DNA of 64,000 nt from Apophysomyces variabilis. Lineage: Eukaryota; Mucoromycota; Mucoromycetes; Mucorales; Mucoraceae. Of this stretch, positions 1 through 12,549 are shown one piece after another. The position numbers were made by a program, and so were the translations under genes. Every line of letters starts with the position of its first letter. The stretch's first letter is position 1. The stretch spans positions 1,270,214-1,334,213 of the forward strand of contig MZZL01000401.1 of NCBI GenBank assembly GCA_002749535.1, in the 5' to 3' direction. The notes under the pieces were generated by a model. That model saw only the letters and a list, made by a program, of their open reading frames with translations, ran no database searches and was not told where the DNA came from.

Positions 1-22
1 AGTAATCTAGAGTCATTTTTAG

Positions 23-682
23 TTCGTGTCATGGAATTCGGATAGGACCTTGCAACGTGGCTATCATATCATGGCCGTCTGTGGACTGGGTGCGCTTGGA
101 TACATCTTTTTATTAGCAACGCTCAATGTGGGTGTCCGCTACGCTGGTGCGGTCCTGTGCGCTTGTGGCATTTATCCAATTATCCCACTAGTAAGAATTA
201 TGTTTCTCCTCAAGTATAACATTATTAATTCTGATCTCTGTGCTCAAGACATTATCTTGGGTTTCGAACAATCAACTTGGACACACTAAAAGAGCTGTAG
301 CTATTGCCATGGTTAGCATGATAGCGCAGGTAACTGATAGTGACGTGTGCATAGTTGCTGTTTAACCGACCAGATTATTTGGGTAGTGTTTTAGCATGGT
401 TGGGACTCAGGTAAGACGAAAACAATAGTTAATGTGTGTATACAAATCTCGATGTAGGTCTATAAAACTGAAGACGCCCCGCGCTACATCAAGGGACACA
501 TCGTATGTCTTGTTTTTCTCTGTCTAGCAGGCTTTTCAGCTGCCTTGCTAAGATTTCTGTTGAAAAGAGAGAATGACCGTCGCGATCGCGAGTTCGGGTT
601 ACCAGCATCAACAGATCTATCCGGATTACATGATCTGGAAAAATTGCATGACAACCATCCTACTTTCCGATACGCTTTATAA
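23..682 (+). CDS. MFS anion:cation symporter, 3' part (5' end outside window)
   Basis: C-terminal 165 residues of a major-facilitator transporter of the allantoate/nicotinate permease (ACS) type. Four exons read: 23-190, 249-329, 387-410, 458-682. All have GT-AG borders and all junctions are phase 0. The first exon carries the SDR motif between helices, then two hydrophobic segments. The short third exon reads CFSMVGTQ and joins to VYKTEDAPRYIKGH, the conserved DAPRY..GH block before helix 12 in this family. The tail is hydrophilic and ends FRYAL-stop. The substrate (allantoate, nicotinate, vitamin or another organic anion) cannot be told from this part. The N-terminal helices lie left of the window, so this is a partial gene and not a pseudogene. 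Confidence 0.8.
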
Positions 683-1287
683 GACAATAGAAAAAATTTT
701 CTGATTGCAATAGTAAGGCATTTGATAGTCATTTCATAATGCTTATAGATGGGCGTTTGTGTGCAACCGCTAAAAAGAGTCTTGTCTGAGTATGTCCATA
801 CCAAGAATTGACATAAATTGTCGCCATTTATAGAAGTCAGTACTTCCGCCAAACAGACATCTAGACGTCCAGCTGATAACTTCTAATCTTAACATATCAT
901 ATGCTGTGGTATAGAAGTTTCTGAGATGAACTAGCTGAAATTTGGATGACTTTGTTCTTTGCTTCTGTTGTGCCTGAATCTTACTGCGCCCTCAGCGATG
1001 GTTCGAGTTTTTGCATTTTCTTGCTTTAAAACTGTACTCCACTAATTCTTTCTATGGTTCATCACTTGATAGCTAGATCCACATGGCTGCTAGAGGAGCA
1101 GAAAATGTGCCAAAATACAGGATGATTTTTATATATTGAAGACAAGGAGGTGGTATGGCAGTGTTGTACTCACTACTGCTGCTGTTGTCAAGTGGAATCA
1201 TTATACTTTTTTTTCTGTTGCAGTTTGTTTGGTGGAAGTAGAAAGGTGCAAGGATATAAGAAAAGAAACAAATAAGGCATTGCTCGC
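683..1287. other. Intergenic, convergent 3' regions
   Basis: Between the stop of the MFS gene (+) and the stop of the F-box/WD40 gene (-). AT-rich with T-runs. Open frames here are short and not protein-like. I see no RNA gene. Confidence 0.5.
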
Positions 1288-2939
1288 TCAGGTGGTGTCG
1301 AAGTCGTGGAGTTCTATGGCCGTTTGCAAGAAATCCAGATCGGGCTCTACTCGACGTTGCAATACGACGACTGCTTTTGTTGGATTCAGTTGTAGTTTCC
1401 AAACGGTGCGTCCAGGTTGGGTAAAAGATCGAATCAAGGTGCCGGTTTGGATATCCCATAGTTTTACTCTCCCGTCACTTCCACCTGTTAAGATACGTTT
1501 CTCATCCACCTGGAGGCAGGTGACCGAGTTATCATGAGCTGAAATACGATGTTTGCATTCAAATGTGTTCAGGTCCCAGACGCGCAGACACCCGTCTGAA
1601 CCACCACTCACAAGGATCGGGAGCGAGCGATGGAGTTGCAGGTGGCCGACTAGGCTTGTGTGTCCCCGCAGATTTGCAATACAATGGCCATATTGTGCAG
1701 ACCATATCCGGATATTTGTATCGAGAGATCCGGTGATGACATGCTGACCGTCAAAGGCAATTGTATAGATTTGTGAATGGTGGCCATCAAAGACATGGAG
1801 GCATTCTCCAGTGTCTGTGTCCCACAACCTTGCAGTTGTGTCGTACGAACCTGAGGCAACCCTGCTGTCATGTACATCCAGACAGCGGACACTAGCCCGG
1901 TGACCCACACATAGATGCTTGAGCGTACCACTTTCGATATCCCAGATCCGAAGGGTGGCATCGCGTGAGCCGGTCACGACCACCTTCTCGTCGCGCATCT
2001 TAAGGCAGCGGATCGTGGACGAATGGCCCCGTAGTACATGCCGAGGTTTTCCCGAGTTTAGATTCCAGACACGAGCCTCCCTGAAAGATAGCAAGAAAAT
2101 CAATGTTAGGGGATCAGCTGGCATGAGGTCAAAAAAGCCAAGAAAACCAGTGAAAGAATGAGGTGTATCTCTTTTGTTTTTTACCTGTCGCAACCACCAG
2201 ATACAAGAACATGCTGACCTTGAGTTGTTTTTACAAATTCCAGAGCCCACACACCGCCATCATGACCCCTTAATGTTCGGATATGTCTGCCTGATTGGCT
2301 GTCAAATACTTCAATCCGTTTATTATCACAGCCAACAACGGTAAACTCGTCGTCGATTTGGAGACTCGTGACAAGACCAGTGCCGATTTCATTCGGACAA
2401 CTGACAGTTCGACCTGTTCCTTTGATCCAGGCAGTTTCAATGTTATGTTTCCGTCTGTACAAGTCGCGATAGGAAAAAGGTCGCAGTTCTAAAAGCGGTC
2501 CATGATGTTTTTGGTACAGTTCTTTCCATAATTCTTCATCCTTTACTAAAGCGTTCCATGTGGTAGAGACGCGAGAAGCATTTGCAAGTGTTCGAGGGTC
2601 GTCAATGAAGGAGAGGACATGCAATGACAACTCCAAAGGTAGTTGCTTTAAAAAGTCAATTTTGAGTTTGGGTTGGATGAGGGTATTAATGAATGCAAGC
2701 AAGTGATTGTCGCAACAGCTGAGTATTTCTGACAAGAAGAAGCGTTTTTGTTGTGTAGTAAGTTGTTGAAAGGTATTCTTGACCTTTGCCATGTAATTTC
2801 TTTGACTTGTTGAGGATGAGAGATCTTCATCTAGGGGGAAGTCTGTATATATCCACTGTAAACGTTTGACTGGTCTACACACACTTTCTGGCGGTGTAGA
2901 AGGCGGGGATAAGTCATCTAAGAAGGCACCAAAATCCAT
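1288..2939 (-). CDS. F-box/WD40 protein, Cdc4/Fbw7-like SCF substrate receptor
   Basis: Two exons (2185-2939, 1288-2080) with one 104-nt intron give 515 residues. An F-box lies at about residues 98-145 (LPLELSLHVLSF...), which would bind Skp1. It is followed by 7-8 WD40 blades from about residue 190 (repeated GH...V.SGS.D.T.R.WD). Blades containing SRDATLRIWD and SYDTTARLWD keep the arginines that in Cdc4/Fbw7 contact phosphodegrons. Expected role: substrate receptor of an SCF ubiquitin ligase recognising phosphorylated proteins. Met30/SCON-2-like and Pop1-like proteins share this layout, but the blade sequences look closest to Cdc4/Fbw7. The start ATG is the first in frame, and a purine-rich leader follows upstream. 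The ortholog (Cdc4, Pop1 or a Mucorales paralog) is not certain. Confidence 0.85.
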
Positions 2940-3619
2940 GAGTCGGGAACAAATAAGAAGAACGTTTTCTGTGTACAGAGACAGAGGAGATAAAAAGAAA
3001 AAAGAAAAAGAGGAAAAAAGTTTAAGGGTGAATAAGTGGAAAAAGAGAAATGTTGAAAGAAGAAGAAAAAAAAGACTACAGGAAAGGGTTTAATGCTGTC
3101 TATTTTGACGAAGGGGCTTAATTTGTGTTTGATACGTCTTTATTATGGTTATTTGAAATCCCTTTTGTTTACTCATACTCCCAATGAAGGAACACACACA
3201 ACTACTCAATTATACATCATTGACGGAGACTCGCATTGTGTTACCATCATTTGCTTTATTGGACCTCAAAACTATCCCTTTTTGCGGAATCTTACATTTT
3301 CTAATCGTATGCCTGTATAGACGTCTTGCTTTACATCCAATTCTATCGGTTCCTCATATTGGCAAAAGACGCTTTGCTGTCAAAAACAAATTCGCACTGC
3401 AGCGGCACAACTCTTCGTTTTTTCCTGCAGAATTTCGTTAATGGTTTTGTGATGCCCCATGGCAACATCAACCATGAGCAGGTCGCCAACTCAAAGAACC
3501 TTTTTGGTTGATAAGGGCTATTCAATCATGGGAACCAATAGACCCCCGCATATTCGGCAGCAAAAACCTTAAAAAGTCAACAATGACAAGAGGAAAGGAT
3601 AGAACCGTACGGCATATCG

Positions 3620-3901
3620 ATGTATCAAAGCAGACCTTCTGAAGCTGAAGTTCAAAAGCTGACTAGGGATCTGACACTGATAGGCAAATTTGTTAGTAAC
3701 CACTAGATCGCCGACAGTTGGATGGAGGAACCTGATAGAAATCTGGTCGATGTCTTCAAAGACCGGAAGAACGGACCAAAACCCATTCGTCCAGGTGATC
3801 ACGGAACAGGACCTTTCAACCCAGGAACTGCGTTTCCACTTAAACGCAAAGAACAAGTCAAGATACCTCAACCAATGTCACTAATGGATCCATTATCGTG
3901 A
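3620..3901 (+). pseudogene. Possible decayed coding sequence with in-frame TAG
   Basis: The frame opening at 3620 reads protein-like sequence for 28 codons, meets TAG at 3704-3706, then continues open for about 64 codons (MEEPDRNLVDVFKD..., GPKPIRPGDHGTG...) to TGA. The composition (charged residues, Pro/Gly clusters) is more protein-like than other frames nearby. I do not recognise a family. It may be a relic of a transposon-borne gene or chance. Confidence 0.25.
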
Positions 3902-3961
3902 ATACAGGAACGAATTTACTCGCTAATTCATTATTCTATAACAAGTCTCTTTGTTATCTTG

Positions 3962-4019
3962 AACGTTAAACGTATAGGACATGCTTAAGGATAGCCGACA
4001 GACCAACACGTTTAACGTT
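3962..4019. repeat. 12-bp perfect inverted repeat, 34-nt spacer
   Basis: AACGTTAAACGT (3962-3973) is repeated inverted as ACGTTTAACGTT (4008-4019). It could form a hairpin or be a protein-binding palindrome. No gene is obviously attached. Confidence 0.4.
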
Positions 4020-5098
4020 AACTTCTGGACGCTTCGAATCACAATCCATCCTAGCTTTAGAGGCATAATCCAAGCTGAATCACTCCATGAGACCCCGGAT
4101 TGGGGCAGCATCTCAGCTTCGTCAACAGGATTTTCAACAAAAAGAGACGTTTTCAATGGTAAAAGGGCATTACCTGGCCGTGGGTAATTCTCCGATTGGT
4201 TCCAAGGATATTAGAAGATGCGCCATATGGCATAAGATGTGAGATATTTTTCTTTCTCCATATTCGCCGCAATAAGAGAAAATTAAGGGTCATGATGCAT
4301 ACTGGGGCATGACGATAAACAACGCTATAAACGATAATATCTAACATATGCTGTGGCGACATACGAAAAAAAGGATCGTGCTCGAAAGACTTTGAGCACG
4401 CGATCATCGGCCTTTAAAGGTATCAAACATAGTTAAAAGATCTCGCACATTGCTCCACAGCGTCTGATGATCTTATGCTTCAGTTATAGATAAAAAAAAC
4501 CCAATAGTTGACAATGCATGCCAAACTTAGTATATCAAGTAGGAAGGATACTACTTTTTATGTATAACTTGAGCCATTCATAAAAGCAAATCTGTCTAGA
4601 ATAGCATGGGTGCTTTGTCAATAAAGCCATATTAGAAGAGTAAATTATTGCATAAACGTTGTGTTTTATTATCTATCCTTCTAACAACTGCACAATTTTT
4701 GTAGAACAAAAGAGTATAAGACTTGATCACAATGTAGCCTGGACCTTGAGACCTTCCTAGCAAATGAAATGGTCACTGCATGCTTATTATAGTTCCAATG
4801 GAAGAAAAGGAAAAGATGACTAGACATAGGAGGGGAACAGCTGCAGAAAGAAAGTTTAAGCAGAGCCATTTTTTTCCTTCAATACTCTCATTTTTCACTT
4901 TCAAGGGACCTGCCTGATCCGAGATGATGAGATGGTGAGAACAAACCAAAGGCGGCAATTAAACTATATGCCATATATAGACTTCTGTCCCCTCCCTCAG
5001 ACATTAACCCTTTTTAGGTTCACCGCATAACTATATATCTTGCCCATGTACCAATAGCCCACCTGTCCACCTCCCTTTTCTTCCCTAAATCACTCCAC

Positions 5099-7565
5099 AT
5101 GTTGAAATCTCAGGACCATGGCTTCTCAAACGATAGTAGTACGTTCACTACTTTGACGTGTTGTGCTCATTATATCTAACGATAACAACAAGGTGCTCGT
5201 TCGTTTCTCTTAGACGACAGCGAAGACGAGGAGCAGGCCCTGCCTCGAAATGCATCAGAAACACGCGCACTACTACCAGCAGAAGATTTTATTCCTAGAT
5301 ATTATACTTCATCGCCACGCAAGTTATTGTCCATATTTTTCTTTTCGCCTGTCGCTAGTCCTTGCTGACAGAAAAGCCTTACTTCGTTTTAGTGCCTTCT
5401 GTAAGACTTCTTCAAGACGAAAAGAGAAGTCTCTGGGATACTTTAAAAACTCGGTCCAAATATTATCTCCCTATCTTTAACTGGCTTCCACTCTACAACA
5501 GTCATCTTTTCCTAGGAGATCTTTTAGCTGGTCTCACTGTTTCTTGTCTCTTAATTCCTCAAGCGTTGTCCTATGCGACCGCCCTCTGCAAACTGGAAGC
5601 TATCCATGGATTATACGGTATTGCATTTCCAGCCATCGTATATGCTATTTTTGGAACGTCAAGGTAAGAATAACTCTAAAAGGGTCAGGGCTTCAAGTTT
5701 GGGTAGACGGGTGACATAACGGTGCTGCATTATTTTATCTAGACAAATGTCGGTCGGGCCAGAGTCGACTCTCGCCTTGCTGATTGGCTCTTCCATAGCC
5801 CAACAAGAGCACATCCGGGACCATATGGATCGTCTTGCTTGGGCCTGTCTGATGACATTCTTCACCGGTGTATTTACTTTCTTGCTCGGTATCTTCCGTT
5901 TGGGCTTTGTTGATAGCTTGATGAGCCGTGCCTTGTTGCGTGGGTTTGTGTCTGGTGTGGCAGTCGTAGTCATGGTCCAGCAAAGTATTAGCCTCCTTGG
6001 ACTTGTCGAATTAAGCGAAAAAGCTGGTATTTCGGAGGCGTCCTCAACCATTGAACGCTTCTGGTTTGTTATAAACAATCTCCAATCCGTACATAAGCTG
6101 ACGGTTCACGTGTCGGTCACGTCAATTGCCATTTTGCTGGGCATGAGAATGATAAAATCCAAATATGGACGTCCCACGTGGCTTCAGTTGTTTCCAGAGG
6201 TGTTACTAGTAGTCATTGCCTCTATCTTGATGACACAGTATTTCCATTGGAATGAACAGGGTTTGGCTATCCTGGGTGAAGTCGGTACCTCTACTATTCC
6301 CCTACCATCCTTACCACGATTGCCATCACACAAATATCTCAAAGACCTATTGGTCAGCTCCGCCTTAATTTCGGTCATTGGTTTCGTGGAGAGTATCGTC
6401 ATTGTCAAGACCTATTCGAGTCGATACAATTACGCCGTCAGCGCTAATCGCGAGCTTGTCGCATTAGGCGCGGCTAATATTTTCAGTGGGCTTTTTCAGG
6501 GCATTCCAGCATTTGGCTCCGTAAGTTTTAGGACGTCTCCGTTGCACAAATCACATCCTAAAGCGTATTTACAAACAAATAGGTATCTCGCAGCAAGATA
6601 AATGACAAAGCAGGCGCTAGGACGCAAATGGCAAGTTTAATCACTGGTGTCGTTGCAATTTTGGCAATCTTGTTTTTGCTTCCCTATTTCCATTACCTAC
6701 CAAAAGCTGTCCTGTCGGCTATTATCTTTGTGGCTGTCCTGATGCTCCTTGTGGAGCTACCCGAAGATCTTGTTTTTATCTTTAGTATTGGCGCGTGGAA
6801 GGACTTAAGTTTGCTCCTCGTAACCTTTTTGGGCACCATTGTGATCTCTTTAGAGTTTGGTACCATTGTCGCTGTCACATTATCCTTGTTCCTAACAATC
6901 AAGGAAACAAGTCGGCCTCGTATCACCATCATGGTAGGAAATCGTGCAATAACCCCTGAAAAAAAATGAAAGATTGAATTTCTGGTACAATAGGGACGAG
7001 TAAGAGGGACAGATCATAAGTTCAGACCTATCGAGGAAGACCCGGACGAAATTGAACATCTAGAAGACGTCCTGATTGTTCGCATCGAAGAACCACTATT
7101 CTTTGCCAACACAGGTAATTCTGAAGTCCTGATACATGTTCAGAAAGCTTACATAAGCTTGTTTCATATAGGTCAGCTAAAGGATAGATTACGCCGATTG
7201 GAGCAGTTTGGTGATATGACTACGCATCCATCAGAATCGCCAAGGCGTAGAGAGTCGTCTTACACTATCTTTGATGTTGGCAGCATGCCCTCTATTGATG
7301 CCAGGTAACTTTAAAGGACTATGAACTTTTTTGGCTGATTGTTAATATCATTGCTGCTAGCGCTGTGCAAATTATGAAAGAGATTGTTGAGGCTTACCAT
7401 GCAAGAGATGTGGCTGTCTACTTTGTTCGTCTTCGTGAAAAGCCTATGGTATTGTTCGAGAATTCCGGACTTCTCAAACTTGTTGGACGTGATCATATAT
7501 TCAGGAAGGTGTCAGAAGCGATCGAGGCGATTGAAAAAGACATGCTGAGCATACACAGTACTTAA
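5099..7565 (+). CDS. SulP-family sulfate permease with STAS domain
   Basis: Eight exons: 5099-5138, 5214-5318, 5372-5663, 5743-6520, 6583-6933, 6994-7114, 7172-7304, 7361-7565; 674 residues. Plasma-membrane sulfate (or related anion) uptake is expected, the first step of sulfur assimilation. The membrane domain starts near residue 70 with the SulP signature (YLPIFNWLPLYN..., GDLLAGLTVSCLLIPQALSY, then GTSRQMSVGPES). About 10-12 hydrophobic segments follow. SRSKINDKAGARTQ precedes the last helices. A C-terminal STAS domain (about 520-670) is present. The second intron (5319-5371) begins GCAAGT, so it is a GC-AG intron, and phase requires it. The N-terminus is acidic (NDSEDEEQ). The MET17 gene of the same pathway is 30 kb away. 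Confidence 0.93.
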
Positions 7566-9962
7566 TAATGGGTGTTCCTTGGGACTTGAATGTCTGTTTT
7601 GGACTTCTTTAATGCGGCGACGTCCTTCCTTATTTGTAACAATCATACCACCTGCTTCATACAATTACCATAGTGATTATAATACCCCCTTTTTTTTACA
7701 TATGATCCAGCTCTTGTAAGTTATATAAATGAGACTCTATAAGGGTGCAACACGTTTGAACTGAGTTGAGTTCAATTTTATGCCTACTGCCATTCTGCGC
7801 AAAACAAATAGCCCTCTATAACACTGACAATGTGTTAGTGAAAAAAATCCACAGGGGACAATCGATTTCTGTACAAACCTGGTTTTTGTATGCGTCTTTT
7901 CCTGATGCCCCCCTCTGATTCCCTGCATTTTCGCGTCTTTTTTCTGTAAATCCTTGCTTAACTATTCCTTTCTTCCCTGTAAATCCCTGCCAGTTTACTG
8001 TAATTCTGTCACGATCCTTGCTTTTACTCATGCAAATTATAAATTTTCTACTCGTGTACTTCCTCACCAGAACCTTTCTTACCACGGTTGCCAACATAAC
8101 TCCACTAATTGCTCATTTTAAATATACTATCATCTACAAAGTAACTACTAACATCCTAGAGACCAGAAATCAACTGCTGTGTCCGTGATTTGGCCCTGCA
8201 TCTTTAGCAGATAACTGAGCAGGAGGAGAAAAAAAGCGCAATGAACATGCTGGTCTATTTGACTCAGCCTCGGTATGGCCTCTTCCTTGATAGGACTGAG
8301 CGGACTTTTCTCGCTCGCTGTAGCAATCATTGGGCGCATTGTACGACATGAGCGCGGAATGTTTGCTAATGCCAACCAACTGCAAGTGTGTACTGTCTTT
8401 CAGCAATTTAAAACCAGTGACGACAGACGCGTTAAATTAAAAAAAAGTTAGTTGTGTATTAGCTCACGGGAACATCGCTAACGAGTGAATCGGAAAGGTT
8501 ATCACGATGTGTAAACTCGGTAGGAAAAATTGTAAGGAAACACCAAGTTTTGCCAAATCCAGTACTTCCCCGGTGTTTTCATCAAGTCTCTCTCAGTGAT
8601 GGATACTACAAAATGAACACGTGTCCGCAGAATCGGTATTGTAATGAAGTACCTTCTAGCGCGACGTTACAGTTGCCAATGGGGGTATATCAATGTCCGG
8701 GAACAGAGGCATAATGTTTGTGAAAGTTTGTTACTCGTAGCTTGCCAATGGATTTGCGCCAAAAGCATGGCTGCCTTAAAGCAACAACTGTATCATATCC
8801 TCAAAGTGTGCAACAGCGCGATATCCTCTGTAATAGATAAATTAAAGCCGACGTTTAAACAATGAACCGTCAATTCGAATGCCGCACTGCCAATAGGTAC
8901 GACATGTTACCATTTGCAACAAACTCCTCTTTGGTTTTGTAACACACCGATTTACACATCGCCTCCATATTAAATGCACATCACCGAGAATCGGATTAGA
9001 TATTATTAGAGTTTATCACAGTAATTATTGTAAACTCGATCGAAAATTGAACACTGAAGATATTGGTTGTTATATGTTAACCATGGAAATAATTATACTC
9101 AATTTAAGCAACTAAGAGAAGTCAACAGTAAAAGCAGCTACCTCTTTCTGGAGAATAAGACTTGATCTTGTTCGACTTTTGCTTTGCCTCTTTTCTGATT
9201 TGACTAACCAATTTTCAACAAGCGAGCACACATGTACTTGATCTTGCTCTCTGTATTTCATGAACTTCTCAGCTTACTCGCTGAAGAATTGATGATTTGC
9301 GAGGTTTGCTTTCTAACATTTCCAGCGATCAATGTTTTTATGAAAAAAAAAGGCTAATTTTCTTTCAAAGAAAGTATGGGATAAAAAGAAAGCGATACGG
9401 GCTTTCGTTACAGATAACGGAGTGATACCGACTCAAGTGACCGTTTGATATATAAGATTCTTGGCAGCTACTTACTGCAAATGGAGGCACATTGGCGCCC
9501 CATACCACTTGCACAATCTTATCACTGCCTTAGACGTGGTACACACGAGGATGCCAACCCTAATGGGCTAGAATTAAAAGCCTGCTTATAATGCATCAGG
9601 CACTTGGTGATTTTCGCTTACAAACCAGGCTGTGATTGAGAAAGACATCATGACAACCTGCTACGTTCATGAATTTAGGTTGAATAGCACTGGACACTAT
9701 ATTAACCACACCATGTATTAACATGGCTAGCAACCCTGTAGAGACCTGCAGTGCAACACAGCATTTAAATTCAGATACCATGACATTAACCATTGAGCTG
9801 CGCAATGGCTTCGGAAGCCTCAATAGGAAACGCAAGTTTTTTATTGCGTATGGCAGGTTTCTGTAAGCATAGGGTAATCATGCAAAATCGTTTATTGTAT
9901 GTAGATCAGCAAGTTCGTCAATAAATAATAAAGAATAGATGGGAAGACCAGCTCCTCCGTTC
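7566..9962. other. Long intergenic region
   Basis: About 2.4 kb of AT-rich DNA between SulP and the 3' end of the lipase gene. No family is recognised. One small open frame (9723-9866) is listed apart. No RNA gene, array or terminal repeat seen. Confidence 0.4.
9723..9866 (+). CDS. Small open frame of 47 codons, doubtful
   Basis: It reads MASNPVETC... and then TLTIELRNGFGSLNRKRKF before TAA. The composition is balanced and protein-like, but there is no upstream coding context or splice site that would extend it. It could be a short relic, a small protein or chance. Confidence 0.15.
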   Translation: MASNPVETCSATQHLNSDTMTLTIELRNGFGSLNRKRKFFIAYGRFL

Positions 9963-11528
9963 TTAAGCATCATTGGTCACTCCTTCAATGATACCAATAG
10001 AAATATTGTAGTACCTAAGATGCTACAGTTAGCAAGGGCGGCTTTTTATAAATTACATGCGGGTAACTTACTTTAAGTGGTCGTTCCAGTTAGTGAACGG
10101 AACAATAGAGTTAGAACAGCTATCTGTTTCAAGTTCGCTCTCGCAGATCTCTGTTATACCATAGAATTCATGATCAACAAAAAGATTCCTTTATCGAAAC
10201 CAAATGTAGCGTTACTTACGGACAACGTCTTTGCTGTCATTAATCCAGAATTCAAGGCCAGGATGAAGGTATCCAGCGGCCTGAGGGGGCATATGTGGAA
10301 CGACTAGAGATGATTGAAAAATTAGAAGATAAGGAATGAGGGGGAAAAGCGACGGTTACATACCATCACGGTTATGGACTGAACGCAACCACTGAATACC
10401 GGTTCCTACAGCGTAATATGCGAAATCGGGGTTACCGACACGGGGTCCACCTGTTTCAACGTAATGATTAGTGAATAGGCGTGATGCATAACCTTTTTCG
10501 AGGCTTACCGTAGGTGAAAAGGTGCAAGTTCTTGTTGTTCAAACGTGGCTCACGTTGGTATAAATCCAAAACACCCAAGACAGCAAGAGCACCACCGAGA
10601 GAATGGCTAGAATAAGGTCATATGTTGTTAGAAATAAAGAGTATACACAGTTATCTCTAGTTTAAATTTACCCAGCAACAATGACTTCGTAGTCAGGATG
10701 TTCATCCAACTGCTGTTGAACTAAGGTGATGACCTTCTTGGAAACTACTTGGTAAGATTTGTAGAACCCAGCGTGGACTTTTGCACCCTTGACGGGAGGA
10801 TAATTGATGGGAATAAAGGTGAAATCCTGTAAGTAAAAAAGAAGAAGCCTGTATAAGCCATCTAATTTCACCATTTTCTTTTTTCCCTTTCGTATGTGAA
10901 AGCGTTTGTAGCAGTTTACTTACAGCAAGCCAGTTGACAGTGGATACAGTGCCTGTTAATTGAATGAGCATACGTTTAGCCAGCCTGTTGCAAAAAGAAC
11001 CTCCTAATGGGAACAAAAAAGAAACAAACCTCTGAAAACCACGTAGATCTGCTTCTTCTTTTCGCTACGAGCAATGTAGCCATTGGTATCAAGGAGGGCG
11101 GAATCGAACGTCGTGATCAGCTTGACATCCTTTCCTGTCTTGTCACAGTTGGCACATTTCCATTCGCCACCAGGGATGACCGAGGTATAGTACGAGTCAG
11201 AGCAGAGATAGGTGAAATAAGAAAGATCCTTGATCTGGTCCGCAGTGGCGATAGAAATGGTGGTACGCTTCGACTTGCTAGGAATATAGCGAGGACCGTC
11301 AGTGGCATTCAAAGCCATGCCAGCCTTTTGTTCTACATCCTTTGGAAGCGGTCCATTGTGAGCAATGGCTCTTTGCTCTGCCTTGAGGTCGACATGAGCA
11401 GGCTTCGAAACAATTCGGGTACGCTCAGGGATAATAGGCGGCAGAGCATCGGCAGACTCGACCGGCGCAGCGCTTGAACAGGCAAAAAGACCTACTAGGG
11501 CAACAGACAGCAAGAACGGGGTCTTCAT
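9963..11528 (-). CDS. Secreted triacylglycerol lipase (class 3, Rhizomucor/Rhizopus type)
   Basis: Eight exons: 11030-11528, 10924-10952, 10672-10826, 10509-10606, 10364-10450, 10220-10303, 10072-10150, 9963-10014; 360 residues. Signal peptide MKTPFLLSVALVGLFACSSA, then a propeptide of about 70 residues as in Rhizopus prolipases. The mature enzyme carries VVFRGTVSTVNW and the nucleophile elbow GHSLGG with Ser230. The inferred triad is Ser230, Asp289 (HNRDVVPHMPP) and His342 (DHLKYY). Cysteines in YLCSDSYY, EWKCANC, ICESE and DSCSNS match the disulfide positions of the fungal lipases. Function: hydrolysis of triglyceride esters outside the cell. All splice phases close. Confidence 0.95.
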
Positions 11529-11594
11529 TTTGCGCGAACGGCTAATTCTTTCGCAGTACAAGAGTACGATTGAATTAGCCAAGATTTTCTATTG

Positions 11595-11603
11595 CTTTAT
11601 ATA
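11595..11603 (-). promoter_or_regulatory. TATA box of the lipase gene
   Basis: TATATAAAG on the minus strand, about 67-75 bp before the lipase ATG. Spacing is like that of the other TATA boxes in this window. Confidence 0.5.
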
Positions 11604-12549
11604 CCAATGTAGGGACGAAAATGCGCTCCATCGCCGCTTAGATACTTTAGCGCCAAATAGCCATAGATTGTCGGCCTTTTTGCTATTGCAGTTTGTTGCA
11701 CGATCGACATGTGAAGAAAAGCTCGTCGTTTCTTGGTACGCTGTGAATGAAAATAAGATATAAAAATTAAGCTTTATGTGTTGCAATTCTAAAATAATCA
11801 AAAGCATGGAAGAGTTATCGGGCTGGTATATGTTGCTTATTTTACTGACTTGTTGCCTATAAAAGGCATTGATGAATGTTTGCTTGTACTACCGGGATCA
11901 TCAGGGACAAATGGGGATGGCCGATCATTGGATCAGCTGGGTCTGCGTTTTTCTTTCAAGACACTGGGAACTTGACAGAAAAACAGAGATTGCCGAGCTA
12001 AAAAAGAAAAAAGACAAATTGTACAGGATAGGTTATTTTGGCTCCTCTACATTTTCGTCGTTTTCGCTAATAGTCCAATTGGGTCTGGAGGAGTGACTTC
12101 TTCTTTCCCCATAATGCCCAAAATCCTGGGGCATGTCGTACATGGCGCCATTCTTCCCATGGACGCGTCTGTATCAAATCATTCTGTCATCCACAATTAC
12201 ATCTTGAATATTTTTCCCTTTTTTGCTTACGGGATATTCTAGCCGTCGGGAATTAACAGCGGAGACATAAGTGAACAATATGTCCAAACTAATCCCACGC
12301 GACGTCATAAACTTAGTTCTGTGTATAGTTTATTTGGAATGCTTCACGTTTTTGTCTGACATATTGTGCATAGCACCGAATTTCATCTTTCCGATATGAT
12401 AGCATTCAGCCATCAGATATATGCGTGCTAGTGTATATGTGTCACTGCGCGCTAAGCCCCAAGGACAAGAATCAGTTCCTTTTTCTTTTTCTTTTTCTTT
12501 TTTTATTATTATTATTATTTTCAACGCCTATAGTATTAATTCATATTAA
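11604..12549. other. Intergenic, low-complexity stretch
   Basis: No gene recognised. The segment 12478-12520 is a run of TTTTTC units followed by an ATT microsatellite. It is just downstream of the stop of the next minus-strand gene. Confidence 0.45.

Larger units (their letters stand above)
2940..5098. other. Long intergenic region with ORF relics
   Basis: About 2.1 kb without a recognisable gene. It contains one protein-like open frame interrupted by a stop (3620-3901, listed separately) and a 12-bp inverted repeat at 3962-3973/4008-4019. The segment 4400-5000 is AT-rich. The last 60 bp before the sulfate permease ATG are C/T-rich, as expected for a fungal promoter. Confidence 0.4.

Noticed and set aside
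484..852. 122-codon minus-strand frame
   Set aside because: Overlaps the last exon of the MFS transporter, whose family sequence is clear; the minus frame has no motif.
11007..11477. 156-codon plus-strand frame
   Set aside because: Antisense of lipase exon 1.
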